From Sabellastarte sp. h YS-2021 (taxonomy: Eukaryota; Annelida; Polychaeta; Sabellida; Sabellidae), in the NCBI GenBank assembly GCA_964017235.1, contig OZ024935.1, positions 89,123,052 to 89,187,051 of the forward strand: DNA of 64,000 nucleotides, read 5' to 3'. The notes beneath the pieces are model-generated. The model was not told where the DNA came from. It ran no database searches and worked only from the letters and a program-made list of their open reading frames with translations. Every line of letters begins with the position of its first letter. Positions within the stretch are counted from its first letter, which is position 1. Below are positions 44,684 to 58,146 of the stretch, piece after piece. The position numbers and the translations under genes were made by a program.

Positions 44684-44900
44684 GCCACGGTGGCAGAGTG
44701 GTAACACTCTTGCCTCCCACCTCTGAGGCCGGGGTTCATTTCCCGGCACGGCCTCAAGTGGGAAAGCTGGTAGTTGCTTGCCCACATCTCAAGGGCTTTC
44801 CTTGGATGAGATTAGGCTTTTCCATTTGCTACTCGGATGTACAAGTGTGCTGAGACATTGGAAGTATCCAGGGCGCTCTGGGTGTGAGATAAACCCAGAC
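44684..44900 (+). mobile_element. tRNA-derived SINE, second copy of the head family
   Basis: GGCCACGGTGGCAGAGTGGT contains the same A box (TGGCAGAGTGG), and GGTTCATTTCC is a decayed B box. GTGGGAAAGCTGGTAGTTGC then matches the SINE at 40748 before the bodies diverge (GCGCTCTGGGTGTGAGATAA near the end). No target duplication was seen. Confidence 0.75.
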
Positions 44901-45142
44901 CCTCAGCCACAGATTACGAGTCATGTGTTGCCACAGAAGCAAATGGCCAAGCCTTTGTAAACAAGTTCTTTCTTCGTGATATGGTTAATTGAATGAAATT
45001 TGAGACAGTGGAAGCTACCCACTTCTGGGGCTTGGTTAACACGATAGAGACTTGGTCTCCCTCAGCTTAACATGCACGATTCCCTGAGGCTGGACCCACT
45101 TCTTAACTGCTTTGAAATACAGGTTACATCTCTGAAATCAGT

Positions 45143-45256
45143 TCACAAAATGACCTTCACTGTGTATTTGTAAACGTAGTGCTGCTTGTAGAAGCCTTTG
45201 TGGTCCATTAGAAAGTCAATGATGGTCTTCTTGTCAGACTCTTCATCTTCTGCCAT
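45143..45256 (-). CDS. Short acidic ORF, possible first exon
   Basis: On the minus strand, the ATG at 45256 opens a 37-codon frame, MAEDEESDKKTIIDFLMDHK then GFYKQHYVYKYTVKVIL, ending at 45143. The region is more balanced in composition than its surroundings and reads like protein. ACAGTGAAG near the end could be a splice donor, which would make this a first coding exon of a minus-strand gene extending left. I do not recognise the product. It may be chance. Confidence 0.2.
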   Translation of the reverse strand: MAEDEESDKKTIIDFLMDHKGFYKQHYVYKYTVKVIL

Positions 45257-48200
45257 TGTCCAGTCTCCTGAGTCTCTGTGTTACCATCTTAGGTGCCTCA
45301 CTATGTGGTCTGCGGCCTTCTGGAATGGAGGCATCAGGAGCCCGGATTACCATTCTTCTGTTTTCTCCTAAGTAAAAAACTTTCTTATAGCTTTCTTGTT
45401 TCATAACACTTTTTCCTCACAGAACTTGCTCTTTGTATAAAAGCCATCTTACTCAATTAGTTACTGCCACTTTCTAAGTTTATGCTTGGTATAAAATTAA
45501 AAGTCCTAAATGTCTCTTATTTTATAAAACATCTGGCCGATGACCCAGTTAATATCAAATGTGATCGGAAAAAGTAGTATTGGTAATATTCATACTGGTG
45601 CAACCCCCTCCCCCCCATTGAGTTCTGGAAAAAAATCAATCACAAATCATTTTGACAGACATAATTAAGACACTCTTGAATATCCAAGAGTGTGTTCCTA
45701 GAACTAATGTTACTTCAACCCTCTGACAGCCCTTGTGAGCTATAATCATTTTTTTCACTCACGCTTGCAATTATTACTTGTTTTTCTAGCTATTTTAAGC
45801 TATTAGTCTGATATATGAGTCATACGGCTCTTAAATCTGGATCCCATATTACCACGCTAGACAGAAATGCTCACGAGCATCAAGGTTTTAATGCATATTT
45901 AATATTTTGGTGGGTAGCAGGTCCCCGAACTTAAAGAGTTTGGTAAACTCTATACACAAAGTCAGGCACTATATATATACTGCTAAGATTTTTGAATTTA
46001 ACAAGGGAAGAATAAATGACTTGAAAACAGTTAACGTTTTTATGACAGTGATAAGGGGTTCAGTACACCAGTGCAGTTTGAGTTGAGAGTGTGGATTTAT
46101 TGTATTTTTCTGACACTTTGTGCTGTATTTCAACAACTGGAACATGTACTGGAAGCCAAAGTTACTGGAGTTGTCTTTGCCAAAGATTTCAGATGAGGAA
46201 TAAAGGAATGAACAAGTGAGCAGCAGACAGAGGATAAAAAGTATTGATTGTATGCAGCATCCAAAATCTTTGATATATATGTTAACTGCTAAGTATCAGT
46301 TGAGAAATTAACCTAACCAACTGTTTAAACAAGTATACAAAGGACTTTGGTCAAAGGACATGATAACAGCATCCAAATATCTTTGATATGTGCCAATAAT
46401 AGGAACCAGGGGCAGTATTCACTAACATTCCTATCTTATTCCTAACTTTAGTAGTTTATCATTTTAATCATATGCTTGATTTTATTTCTATTACAGTAAG
46501 CATAACTTTAATTCTTAAATCTTTATGTAGAATTAATATACTTTGAAATTACTGAGTAGGGTCACGTTTGACCTTGCACCCCAGTTTCAAGGTCTAATTA
46601 ATGTGGTACTGTATAGTTTTGATCTCCCCTGTATGCTTTATTATGTGTCCTAGATGTAATTAAAAGTCGGTAAAAGTCGATTTATCCAGTTACTGGAACT
46701 CTGTAATACATTCAGATAATGCAAACCATTTCAGTTTGACCCAGTCAGTGAAATCACACCAAAATCAACAGAGGAAATCAATTGGAATAACAAAGGTAAA
46801 ATCAGGATGAAATAAATTTTCAATGTTTTGCTGGATCCACCAGGTGAAATCAAGCTGAATTCAAGGGATAAAAATCAGGTAAAAATACATATTTTAGAAA
46901 TTGTTTTGGTCAGTTCCAGTGTTAAAACCCCTGTTTCTCTCCAATATATGGGTGGAATTTTTCCTGGAATATATTGACATTAAGTAATTGAAACTATTGA
47001 TTTACATGCGGCCTGGTTGATTTTGCATAATATGTTTTCCATTTAATTCATGCTTAGTGAAATGCTTATTTAGGATAATAGTTGCATTGTATTGGCTCAC
47101 AATTTTGCATCAGCAATCACTGCTTAAGTACCTTCAAACCTTTTCTATGTATGAGCTAGATAGCCATCACTTTATGTTAATCCAATAAAGAATTTTAAAA
47201 AATGTAACTTTTATTATAGGTTTAAAGATAAAAAGCTATAAGTGCATAAGTTTACACGATCTTTGTCCCAGATTTAATTAGTATTTGGCTCTGACTATAA
47301 GCGTGTTATCTTGACAAGCACACACACACAAAACAATTCCCATTGGGCAATTCTATCAGTAATTAGTTTTAGCTTCAGGCCGATGCAGGTGTGACTGCAG
47401 GGTGAAATAAACATGTTGTAAAAGTGATTTTTTACAACTCAGAAACTTAGGTTTTTATAGTTTTGGACAAGTGATTTTTGTGTTCTAAAAGTAAATTTGT
47501 TTTCCAGATAATAATCATTTTTAATGTACATTTATAAACATATATGTATGTTAACTGTTTTTTTTATTATTTAATTATCAACCAATATACAATGTTTTCA
47601 CTGTAGAGAAAGTGAATACTACATGTTATAGATTGTCCCTCACAAGGTTAGTTTTCAGCTAAGAATAATAACCATAAAAACGTTCATATTTTATTCTTAG
47701 TTGTCTTTTTAGAGTAGAATTGTAGTTCCAAACACTATAATTCTTGATAGATTGAACAATAGGGGACTCTAAGGCGCATAAGGATCCTAAGTTGGGTTAA
47801 CCTATCTTAAAATGGACTAATTAGCATTCAATTAAATTACTAATTAAATTCAAGAAGGTTCTTAAATCTAAAATTTAATACTATCCTTTTAGGCAGAATG
47901 TCCATAGTTTATTTTAAGATGAATTGACAGATATATATTAGCAAAACATTTTGCATACTTCATGGATTGTTTAATTAACCAGTTTATTCAAGTACCACAA
48001 TTTAATTAAACATGAAAATAAAGTGCTGTTTATAAAACTTTGCTAAATTTTATAATATGACTCACCCATGAAATTACATATGGGTTGTCCCCTTAAAGGT
48101 TTGATAGGATTCAGCCTCTTTGTGTTTTGATATTACTTTGGTGATCCGTTCCACTTTATGATTGAGGTTTTCCTATCGTGCACTTCACCCACCCCAAGTG

Positions 48201-48650
48201 AAACAAATCAACATCAAAAGAATGTTGAAACAATAGCCACAAATCCAATTAAGAAATCATACCAATATAGACAAACAAATCAACATCAAAGGAATATTGT
48301 AATGCTTCTCAGGGCTCAGGAAGCACAATTCATTTTAGTTTCTGTAATTAAAGACTGTTGAGCTTTGAAAAATTTTAACATATTTTTTTCAAAATGAAAA
48401 AAGAATGTATAGGTAAAAATCCTGCTGTTCAAGGAACATTCAAGGAGACCAATGATAATATCATCTTTTTCATAATTCATAATTTCATATTATATACCAC
48501 TTTTTGTTTTAAATAACAAAGGGCTTCTGGTATGCAATAATTGCAATTATAATAAGAAACATAGGCCCTTTTCACTCAACCATTGGTCAATCATAATAAT
48601 CAATCAGTCAGCCAACAATAGACCACCAATAAGAGGCCAATCACAGTCCT
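45257..48650. other. No gene seen
   Basis: Long AT-rich stretch with a small CA run near 47322. GGGGCAGTATTCACTAAC at 46413 looks like a MITE start, and a cluster of TCTTAA strings lies at 47790-47900. Nothing here is firm enough to name. Confidence 0.45.
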
Positions 48651-48775
48651 TGGCAGCATCTTAAGTTTGGCTGCCTAATCTTAAGATTGGGCAGAAATCT
48701 TAAGATTTTTGCCTAAACGTAGGATCTTAAGTTTGAGCAAGCAAATCTTAAGATTTTACCGATCTTAAGTTTATG
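48651..48775. repeat. Cluster of ATCTTAAG palindromes
   Basis: Six copies of ATCTTAAG in about 120 bp (48658, 48678, 48698, 48724, 48745, 48762). Three are the full palindrome AATCTTAAGATT and three read ATCTTAAGTTT. It may be the core of a small fold-back element. Confidence 0.7.
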
Positions 48776-49789
48776 CACAACAGAAACAGTAGATCAAATT
48801 CAGTATTCAGGGACAGAAAAGTGGTCAAGCACCACAGACAACAACAGATTGATTGAGACTGTGAAATTTTTACATATCACTTTATCACGTTTTTTTATCT
48901 ATTTGGTTCCATTATATTACTTTATAATTCAAGATGTATAACAATATTTAAAAAAATATACTTTTCATAAAAAAATTTACTTCTATACTCTATAGGTCAT
49001 GTATAACTGACATTAAACATATAAAAACTTGCAGTTGTTTGTTTCTTCAGAAATATGCTTTGTTTTATGACCTTGACAGAAGGAAGCATTGTTATGACAT
49101 GATTTGCTCAATAGAGTTTTTATTTATTTATTATAAAAATGACACATATAGGGTCAAACCAACACCTCACTTGTATTAACATTCCCTGGAAATATAACAA
49201 TCACATTAAGCGAGCTCATGAAGGACATGCGTAGTGCTAAACCACACTGAAGATATTAAAAGTATGTAAAGTAGTTTCAAAACAATCTGGATTCCTTTCA
49301 ATGTTTATATATTCTGCATAATATCATATGATGCATACCTTTAAAACTAGTTGCGAAAACAATGTGGATATATCTTTCAATGTCTATACATAAGAGAATA
49401 ATGACTCTATACAGTTGTGAAAACAGTATGGATATTTGTGCAATGCTTTTGGAAACAGCAAAATAACATTTAATATAACTATGACAATGGTCTCTTGTAC
49501 AAGAATTTGTGCCATGGCTTTCGGCCAATCAGATTCAACAACACAGTGGTTTGGTAATGTGGTTATATCACTTATGATCAAAAAAGCTCAGACAAAAGTC
49601 TTAGCAGAGATTTTGCTGAGGGTGTTTTGTGAATCCCAAGTTTAAAAAAAATCTTTGTTTAGATAAATGTCTTAAAGTTAAGATTGGTCTTAGCAAAAAT
49701 TTTGTCAAAGATGTAAGACCTTTTGTGAATCTGGTGCAGGTGTCAAGAAAAGTTAATAACATAAAGGCATATGTTAGATCAGTTTGTCT
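48776..49789. other. No gene seen
   Basis: AT-rich. Near 49580-49750, short TCTTAGCA and CTTAAGT-like strings recur, which could be a MITE. Not resolved. Confidence 0.4.
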
Positions 49790-51475
49790 TTCTTTCAGAC
49801 CCAATTTCCATAGAAAGAGGCTGTAGACAGGGAGACCCCAATATCTTCTTACTTGTTTTTACTTTGTGCACAGATCATGTGCAGCATGGTTTTAAATAAC
49901 AAAAGCATAACAGGTATATCAGTTGGCAATATCAAATACAAAATCACACAATTTGCTGACGATACCACCATAATTTTGGATGGCAATAAAACCTCCTCCA
50001 CAGCAGCCTTGAATACACACGAGTTATTTGGATCCTTATCAGAACTAGTATTGAACTTAGATAAAACAAAATTTATTTGGTTGGGAAAAGAGACATTCAA
50101 AAGACAAATTGGATATATTAAAACAACTTAGTTTGGGGAGAAACTGAATTTACTCTACTTGGTATAATGTTTCCTGTTGATTTAAAAAAAACATTATAAA
50201 TCTAAATTATAATATAGCATTAGACAAGATAAGCTTTTCAGTGAATGGAAAAGACACAATCTAACTCCTATTGGAAAGATAACTGTGGTAAAACTTTGGC
50301 CATATCAAAGCCTAACCATCTCTTTATAACATTGCAAACTCCTGACAAAGAAACTACTGAAAAAGCTTGAATCACTTATATTTAATTTTATATGGGATGG
50401 TATGCCAGATAAGATCAATAAAAAATAACTCTTGTTTACAGTAAAGGTGGGCTCAACATGCTGGAATTAAAGGATTTTATCAGTGCATTGAAAATAGAAT
50501 GCATTTGTAGAATATATCTGAATAATGATGCCCCTTGAGTCAATCTAGTGTCTTACTATATTGAAACAGTGTCAAAGTTGTTCCTCCTTGGGGCATAGTA
50601 TGCACACAAGATTTCACAATATACAACAACATACATTTTGGTTAGATGTACTAACTGCATGGGGAAATACATTACAATGCATGCCGATATCACAGTGTTT
50701 ACCAGAAAATGAGCTGCTATGGTTCAACCCAAAACTGTCAAACATGGAACTCTATCTACAAAATTGGTTTAGGCAGGGTGTTATAATGCTAACAGATATT
50801 ATATTCAGTAATGGTGAGTTTTTGCCACAATCTAAAATATTGAATTCATTTAAAAGAAAAATAAATAGCTTTGACTACCACAGAGTAGTTAATTGTACTA
50901 AAATATGCCTGCATAAAATAGATTCAAAGGATATAATAAAATTCATGCCATCTATGCCCAGCCAAATATGTTTGATTTTGAAATCAAAAACAGGTTGCAA
51001 GGATTTCTACCATGCACTGATGAGTTCTTAAAGTGTCAGTACCACCTATTATGCCTGGGCAGAAAAATTACAAGTCGAGATAAATGCAAATATGTGGGAA
51101 AAAGCATACAATACATGTTTCAATACTATACAAGATAACAGTTCAAGGTGGTTTCAGCATAAAATCTTGAATAAAATACTTAGTACAAAAGCCTACAGGT
51201 TTAAGGTAAAACTTAGTGATAATCCATTGTGTTCACTTTGCAATCAGGAATGGGAACTAGTTTTACAAGAAACTGGTCTCAATTAAAAATCAACAATACC
51301 AGTATAATTTTTGGTTACTTCTCAAATGACATGGTGTATATACCTGTAAATGTCATAGATATGACAGCAAAAGAGTTTGAATGTCAAAGATTTTCAAGAA
51401 CAAGTGCAAAAAATCTTTTTAGAGCAAGAATATGGATCAAAACTGGCATCGTCTTTTTATTTTGAAGAAATGGAA
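49790..51475 (+). pseudogene. L1/Tx1-like LINE ORF2, decayed
   Basis: From GCTGTAGACAGGGAGACCCC (the GCRQGDP motif, about 49821) the fragments run in order. They are SYLFLLCAQIMCSMVLNNK, ISVGNIKYKITQFADDTTII with the FADD catalytic motif near 49952, LVLNLDKTKFIWLGKE, FGETEFTLLGIMFPVDLKK, WKRHNLTPIGKITVVKTL, SKGGLNMLELKDFISALK, WFQHKILNKILSTKAY and CSLCNQEWE. They are scattered over three frames with several stops. The polymerase fingers and endonuclease are absent, so it is 5-prime truncated. This is an old non-autonomous relic of the type also seen at 40650-41471. Confidence 0.88.
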
Positions 51476-52929
51476 TTCTTTGGCAAAACTTTTCTCATGA
51501 AACAGCAATTGTGTAACTCTGTGTTAATATTCATGAAGTTTTACATTAAGTAGTGTCCTTAATTGTACTGTATTTTACTGTATGTCATAATGTGTCTTAT
51601 TTTTATGTATGCAAAGAGAAAATTAAAAAGAAAAATTTTGTGCAAGATTTAAGACCTTTCCTAAAATCCCCCCGCCCTGATTTTAAACTTCAAAACCTGT
51701 CATTACAATTATGTAGAACTACTCGTATTTTAGTTGAAAGAGTGTCAGTTTCAGATGACATCTGTTAAACTGTACTTGACAACTTAAACAATTATTATTC
51801 AACTAAAGTACATTAAGTGAAATAATAATGATAATAGCACACAATAAAAGGAAAACAAAAGATATCAGTGTGAATACAATGCATTAAAATATGTTTCAAC
51901 TACAATATAAACTTTAAAATATGAAAGGGATATAACTGAAGCATGGCTTATATAACATCTTACCCAAAACTTCCTGTATTTATAGTGCTTATATAAATTA
52001 TATTAAAAGATTTAACAAAGTTCACTAAAATACAATAATAGCATACAGCTGATGATATCTTCTATTAAACTGTTAAAAGTTTAGCCCTATATATTAACAT
52101 GTATTGGCTTTGAAATGAGTTTTCCTGTATTATTTTGCATAAAATTTGGCATATATGTTGTCATGTTTTGCAATAATTACGATTATTATTGATAAAAAGG
52201 TTTTATATATTACTTGGCAACATATTATGCTTGGCTTTGAAGAACAGAACAATTAATATTCTTAGATTTACACTGTCTTTAAATTTTAGACATTTTACTT
52301 TATAAAGATTTAACTGGTATGTCCATTTGATTTACACTAATTCACAATTATTACCACTTTGTCTTTAAAGCTACAATTTTGTTTATAGTTGTTTTAAGTA
52401 ATTAACTGCTTTTCACCATATTTCACATTACACCATGCATGCATGGTAAAACTAATTGAGCTATTATATAGTAAAGTTATCAGTGAAGAGCTATTTAAAA
52501 GATATTTCACTTTAATGAGAGTGTCTTTTATTGCATTTTTTGGAATATTTCACAAAGGCATAGAAGACATGATTTTTTTTTTCAACATAACTCGTTATCA
52601 ATTATGATATTAGTTGCAACCTAATTTGTGAATAACCACTGAAAAATCCCGAAAATTCCCCTTGTGTGGTTACCGAAATACAGTGGTTAATAACGAAAGT
52701 GAAAATATGGACGACAATTTACGCTCGCCATTTTTACAGGATTAATCGTAGGTGGCATTGCAATATTTCAGTCTAATGAAAGCTGTGTTTAATGAGAATT
52801 TACGAATTTACAAAATAACGGAGCATTCTCACATGTTATTAGTAAGAGGCCTGCCCAGAGTGGGTTCCTTTTCCTATACTAGCACTATAATATCGAGGTC
52901 GCCAGCAACGTTTCCAGAGTCACTACTGC
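51476..52929. other. No gene seen
   Basis: AT-rich. A second copy-like GCAAGATTTAAGACCTTTC at 51643 echoes 49706, and ACCATGCATGCATGGT at 52432-52447 is a perfect palindrome. No coding content. Confidence 0.45.
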
Positions 52930-53137
52930 TCAGCCAGTGAATTTCGTCACCCCTTTGAAGTTCGTCACTCTTATTTAATGACAGTATTAAAACTTTACTG
53001 AGATCTTCCTGCAAACAATTATAGCTTGCTCTCCAAGGCAACTATTCCACTTTTTTAAATATCGATATTGCTATAGTCCTTGAACACTTTTTTTGCAGGT
53101 GATGAACTTCACTGGGGTGACGAAATTCACTGGCTGA
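52930..53137. mobile_element. Small MITE, about 208 bp, with 40-bp terminal inverted repeats
   Basis: TCAGCCAGTGAATTTCGTCA at 52930 is matched in reverse by TGACGAAATTCACTGGCTGA ending at 53137. The arms extend inward through CCCCTTTGAAGTTCGTCAC and GGTGATGAACTTCACTGGGG. Each arm also contains two direct copies of a GAA(A)TT(C)GTCAC motif. No clear target duplication. Confidence 0.8.
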
Positions 53138-53233
53138 CCAGGTGGTTCTGAACTTCAAAATGGTTCAGTACGCATTTGCCCCCCAGTCCAAATATAAAAA
53201 AGCCATCGTAGTGAATAGTTTCAGAACTAATTA

Positions 53234-53624
53234 AGTCACCAGTGTATGTTTTTCATTGTGAAAAAAAAGCTGGTATATAACATCAATTTTATGCATATTA
53301 CTGCCTTGCTACCAATTATCACCAGGTACCAATTATAGCCGCCATGAAAATAAAACATCCATGTTTCAGTAATGGCCACACATTTTGAAAGCTTTTCATT
53401 GTGTATCTGTTCTATTCACTAATGAAATAGTTTTACCTTATTTACTAGACCTGGGATTGACTTTTGGACAAATTATGTCCATTTCAATTTTGTCTGGCGA
53501 TAATTGGTACCCGGCGATAATTGGTAGCAAGGCAGTATATATACTATAATAGAACTAGTATATGCATAAAATTGATGTTACATCAGATTTTTTACAATGA
53601 AATTAAGAACGTACCCTGGTGACT
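53234..53624. mobile_element. Fold-back MITE, about 391 bp, with arms over 100 bp
   Basis: AGTCACCAGTGTATG at 53234 pairs with CGTACCCTGGTGACT ending at 53624. Further in, AACATCAATTTTATGCATAT and ACTGCCTTGCTACCAATTAT occur in both arms in inverse orientation, as does GGTACCAATTAT. The right arm has a 30-bp extra insert (TATAGTATATATACT). There is no open frame. Confidence 0.85.
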
Positions 53625-54835
53625 GTGGTGTTTCAATGAAATCGTAACACTAAAAGGCAAGATTTGCAAATTAAAATACTTGTAAAATTAAAAAAAAATA
53701 TCCAAGTGAACACAATAGGGCTCCACCATGTTGGCTGTTCCATCAATTGAACAGGGATGACTTTTTTTCAAAAATTACCATATTCATCCATTTTCACTAT
53801 TGGTTCAATTTACATTTGAAAGAATTGTTTCTGTTAAAAAAAAAAATTTCCTTTTTACAAACATTTTGCACTGTAACTAATGTAAATAACAAAACCAGAA
53901 ATATCTGCTTCTGTGTATTTGAAATGTAATGGAACTTGATGAAATAACCTTAATGTTGATGCAGAATTTTAGATGGTATAAAATCGCTCTCAGCTAATCA
54001 GAATGACAGACACATCTGTGTCATGTTAGAATATTGCATTAAGTATCTTCAAAGTTTCCAAAGCCTCTACCATGTTTAGGGGAGCATTTATCATACTTTA
54101 GGAGGACAAAGCTATGTTATAGTGTTAAAATCCTCGTCACCAGAGAAAATAAAAAGAATTTATTGAGTATATATCTGCAGCAGCATGACTTTGTATATTT
54201 GCAAAATAATTCAAGCAGTTATGGGTGTATTTTGTTGAAAAAAAAACATATTTTGAAAAAGTGTTGACAATGGCACAAATACTAGGACCAGATGATTCAA
54301 TTTTGGTGATGATACATGAATTCAAGGATTTTTGTCATTGCAATCATAAACAATATTAGAGGTGTTAGGCCTTGGCAGACTTATGTAGTCTCCATTAAGT
54401 GCTATTGTTCAATGTAGAATTTATAAATCTATTTTAGTACAAAACTAACCCATCTTTGTGGACATAACTGAAAATAGGTAAGTAATTTTTTAAAATCCAG
54501 GATTTTTTACACTTGGTGATGTGGATGTTTACAAAAATTTAGGAGCTTGCACATTGGTGATATCTGACACATATATGTTTGCTTTAGTAGACACCAAGGC
54601 TTAAGTTTTCAAATGTGTACATGAGCTATAACTCACATATAAATATGAACCAGCGATGTTCTTTTTGAAGATTTTTGAGGACAAAATGTCAGATATATTG
54701 ATAGAATATTATAAAATACTGTGAAATATTTGTTATTGTATATTTGTTAATAGTTTGGTGAACTTGTGTTATAAAATAATGAATATGTGAGGAAACCGGT
54801 TTTGATTAGAAGGAAGTGGAATGTAACTGAATCAA
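53625..54835. other. No gene seen
   Basis: AT-rich, with short featureless frames only. Confidence 0.5.
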
Positions 54836-55160
54836 TCTGCCACTATGACCTAGTGGGTAACACACTCACCTTGGAACATAGAGGACGTGTGTTCAGGCGC
54901 AGGCAGATACATAGTGGCTTGGATGACCTCTTAAAATGGCAGTCCTCTATTATTGGGTCCTATCCCCAGTGGCAGGTTAAAGAACCTCAAGGATATTGAT
55001 ATATGGTCATGCTTGAACCTCTTGTCTTCCAGTTAGGGAAATGTCAGTAATTTGAGAGATGGACTGTACTTGTACAGTTTGATGGGTCATATAGCGCTTT
55101 GCATCCTGTGGTACATGGATATATTGCGCTGAGTATAAATACAAAAAAATACAAAAATAC
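54836..55160 (+). mobile_element. tRNA-derived SINE, third family
   Basis: TGACCTAGTGGGTAACACAC is an A-box region with one mismatch, and GTGTTCAGGCGC is a decayed B box at the right distance. The body includes GGGTCCTATCCCCAGTGGCA, and the tail is GATATATTGCGCTGAGTATA then AATACAAAAAAATACAAAAA. The GCGCT tail echoes the GGCGCTATAAAAG tail of the LINE at 16300, which may reflect LINE-dependent mobilisation (inference). Confidence 0.75.
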
Positions 55161-55184
55161 AATCAGTGTCTTTCGGTCAGCCAA

Positions 55185-56285
55185 TAAGTTTCTGGTGTAA
55201 GTATCCCCCCATAAGATATAGGGGGGGTCAAATTACATTTTCTAGAATATAGTCACCCACCATGAAAATCGCCCCCCTCCCCACCCCCAACTCTTGTCAA
55301 GTATTTGCTTTAATTTAACTTCATTTAAAAAAAAACACTTCATAGAGAAATAAAGAATAGCATACCATAATTATTGCAATCAAAACATAACTTCAGATCT
55401 CTTAGAATAGAGTTTTCTATTGTCTTGTCAAATTTAACTTAATTATTTATGATTCACGGAAATTCACACTCAATTTTATTTTCAAATGATTATATCTTAG
55501 GTTATAAACTATAAAATATGTTTATTTCTAAAATGATTATTATGATTTAATGCTTACAACAGCAGTAACAAAGCACCCCACTAAACCAAGTGCTATTGGT
55601 CAAAGATTATGTTCCTTTGGTGTTGGTTGAGGGGAGGCAAATTTTCAGGGGCGGGGGGGGGGGGGGGGGGGGTATTATTTTCCAGCACTTCTTTACAAGT
55701 AAATCTATACTTATAAAATGATTGCAAAGTACTGCCCATTTATATTTTTATTTGTTTAAAAATAAGAATATAAATTGTTATTTAACTACTGATTTATAGA
55801 AGTGATGTGTAAGCCTAATTAGGTCTGGCATAATCTTTTGTGTTACCTTTTGATCATTATGATGATTACACTTTTTTTGAAAAGTTGCTTCATCTAAGTT
55901 CTGTGAATGCTGTTCATACTGTATGAGGCATGAAATTATAATAAAATGATTTAATGTATGTATAAAATAAACAAATGTAATATATTTAAACTGGATGCTG
56001 AATCAATAATATGCAAACCAGAACAAAAAAATGCTTGAAAAAATTATGGGGTGGGAGATATTTTCATGTGAGGATATTATTTAGTTCCAATAACCAGAAA
56101 CAACTCTAAACCACAGTATTATTTATCAGATATTATTGTCCTTAGGTGGGGGGTATTATTTTCCAACAGATCTCACCCCCAGTTCCCCGGGGGGAGAAAT
56201 TCCTAGAAAATATACCCGGGGGGGGGGGGGGGGGGGGAGGAGATTTATGGGGGAGACAATTTAACGTTACACCGGTGTACCGTCT
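55185..56285. mobile_element. About 1.1-kb TIR element with G-homopolymers
   Basis: CTGGTGTAAGTATCCCCCCA on the left faces TTACACCGG (about 56266-56274) on the right; TCCCCCATAAATCTCC and TATATTTTCTAGGAATTT on the complement match left-arm ATCCCCCCATAAG and CATTTTCTAGAATAT. Repeated GGTATTATTTTCCA blocks lie at about 55670 and 56152. There is no transposase frame. The outer border is uncertain. Confidence 0.6.
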
Positions 56286-58146
56286 TCAAAACTAGTAACT
56301 TGTTACACCTTTCCATCACTGTGACTTTTTGCTAATAATCAGAATTTTGGTATCTTAGAATGTATCATATGAACATAAGCTCAACAAAATTTACTGATTT
56401 GATAAATTTATAAGTAGTTACAATGAGATATATCAGTTATTTTCTATGACAGGTATCAGTTTTCCATATCTAAGGGACTGATGTGGTGGGATGATGAGTC
56501 CCTCAAGCATATGAGAGGTTTTGAATGGAGTTTGCGTTACGATTGGAAATATATAATAAACATATTCATTACTTGTGGTGAATATAAAATATTTATTATC
56601 CATTGGACGGCATATTTCATCCATGTAGGGGGATGTACCGAGCGGGATCTATTTTATTTGTTTACAACGGTACCTCCGTACCATGGATAATAAGCATCAG
56701 TAGCATCCGGATTTTCAACAATGTCTCAGAAACTGTGTTACCTACAAATACGTATTATATATCATTAGAAAGATCATTTTTCAGCACTTCTGCTCGTGTC
56801 TGTTGCATAAAAATCCATGCAGAAATTAATGAGCTATTGCAAGTTAAAGATTGGAGTGTTGTATTCACTGTTGTTTGTGCCTTTTGACAGTCTTTTCTCA
56901 TAAGAGAAAATATTTATATTATTTAACCCATAAATCGTGCAAAATGGTGGATAATAAAAGTAAAACACCCCTCATTAGACAAACAGGAAAAATATATCAC
57001 TCATGGAGATTAATATAGTATTTGTGCTGCTCACTCGTGTAATATTGCTTTCTTCATTCATGATATAAGTTTTCTGTATATGTCATCCAGGAAGTTTTAT
57101 ATACTGTATTTGACACTAATTCAAAAATATAATGTGTAGGCACTAATTCAAAAATATGATGTGTAGGCGCAGCCTTGAATCGATCTGTCTGTAGTCACTT
57201 AATACATTTTGGTATTAAGAAAACCCTATTATAGCATTTTTAAGTTCATAATTGATTATTGATAGTATTTCACATTGATTAATAAAACAATCCATTAAAT
57301 TTTCAGTAAAAGTAGTTCAAATTTTTGTAGTAAGTTAGATTTTGATGTAGCAAAAAAATTAAGAAGACAAGATTTGGAGACAGAAGTAGCTTTGTCTTTA
57401 ATGTAATATGGAAAAGTCAATATGATTTGTGTACTGATCTTACACCCTGGCTCCTATACAGGACAATTAAATACTATATTAATTTATCACAAAAGAGAAA
57501 ACTTAGAACAAACTACTCAAAATCTTTACATACACTCACTACTGATCCTCTGTGTTAAATTTGTACCAACTATTAAACTAGGCACACACATTGTTTCTTG
57601 TCAAACAATTTGATGTTAAAACATTGCACACCAGATCAACAATTAAACTTTAGACAGCAACAAAATAATTTTTCAAAGAAAATTAAAATAATCAACCGTT
57701 TACTGGAATTAGAAAACTTTCTTAATTCACCCTGATTGGGTTAAACACTTCAACTGCAGGGTTTATTAGCATATATTACTCTGAAACACCTATTATGATC
57801 AGAATGTGTGGTTTTAATCATGAAAACTTTGCAATCATTTGTATAATATTATGTTTTCAGTTTCATCAAAGCATACTTTAAAAAATGTTAACAATTTGAT
57901 GAGATTCGAACAGAATCTCATCATACACAAACACAAAGTCCTACCCCAACACTTGCAGTGAGGTGTGCTGAAAATAACATTGAGTGTTTACTCTCTGTTA
58001 CATAGGGGGGGGGGGGGGGGTGCATAAGGTCTATAGCAAGCCATTAAATTGAAATTTTATTTTTTTTTTAAAAGTTTTAATTTATTTTCATATAAAGCAT
58101 GTGTTAGTTCAGCAGCCAATATAAATAAAATGTACAATTAAATGTG
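56286..58146. other. No gene seen
   Basis: AT-rich. A short repeated CACTAATTCAAAAATATRAT lies at 57115-57162, and a G-run of about 18 bases at 58004-58020. A short frame at 56603-56887 has no domain-like features. Confidence 0.5.

Noticed and set aside
56603..56887. 94-codon frame
   Set aside because: No recognisable domain, no splice context that I can support, and neighbouring DNA is AT-rich non-coding.
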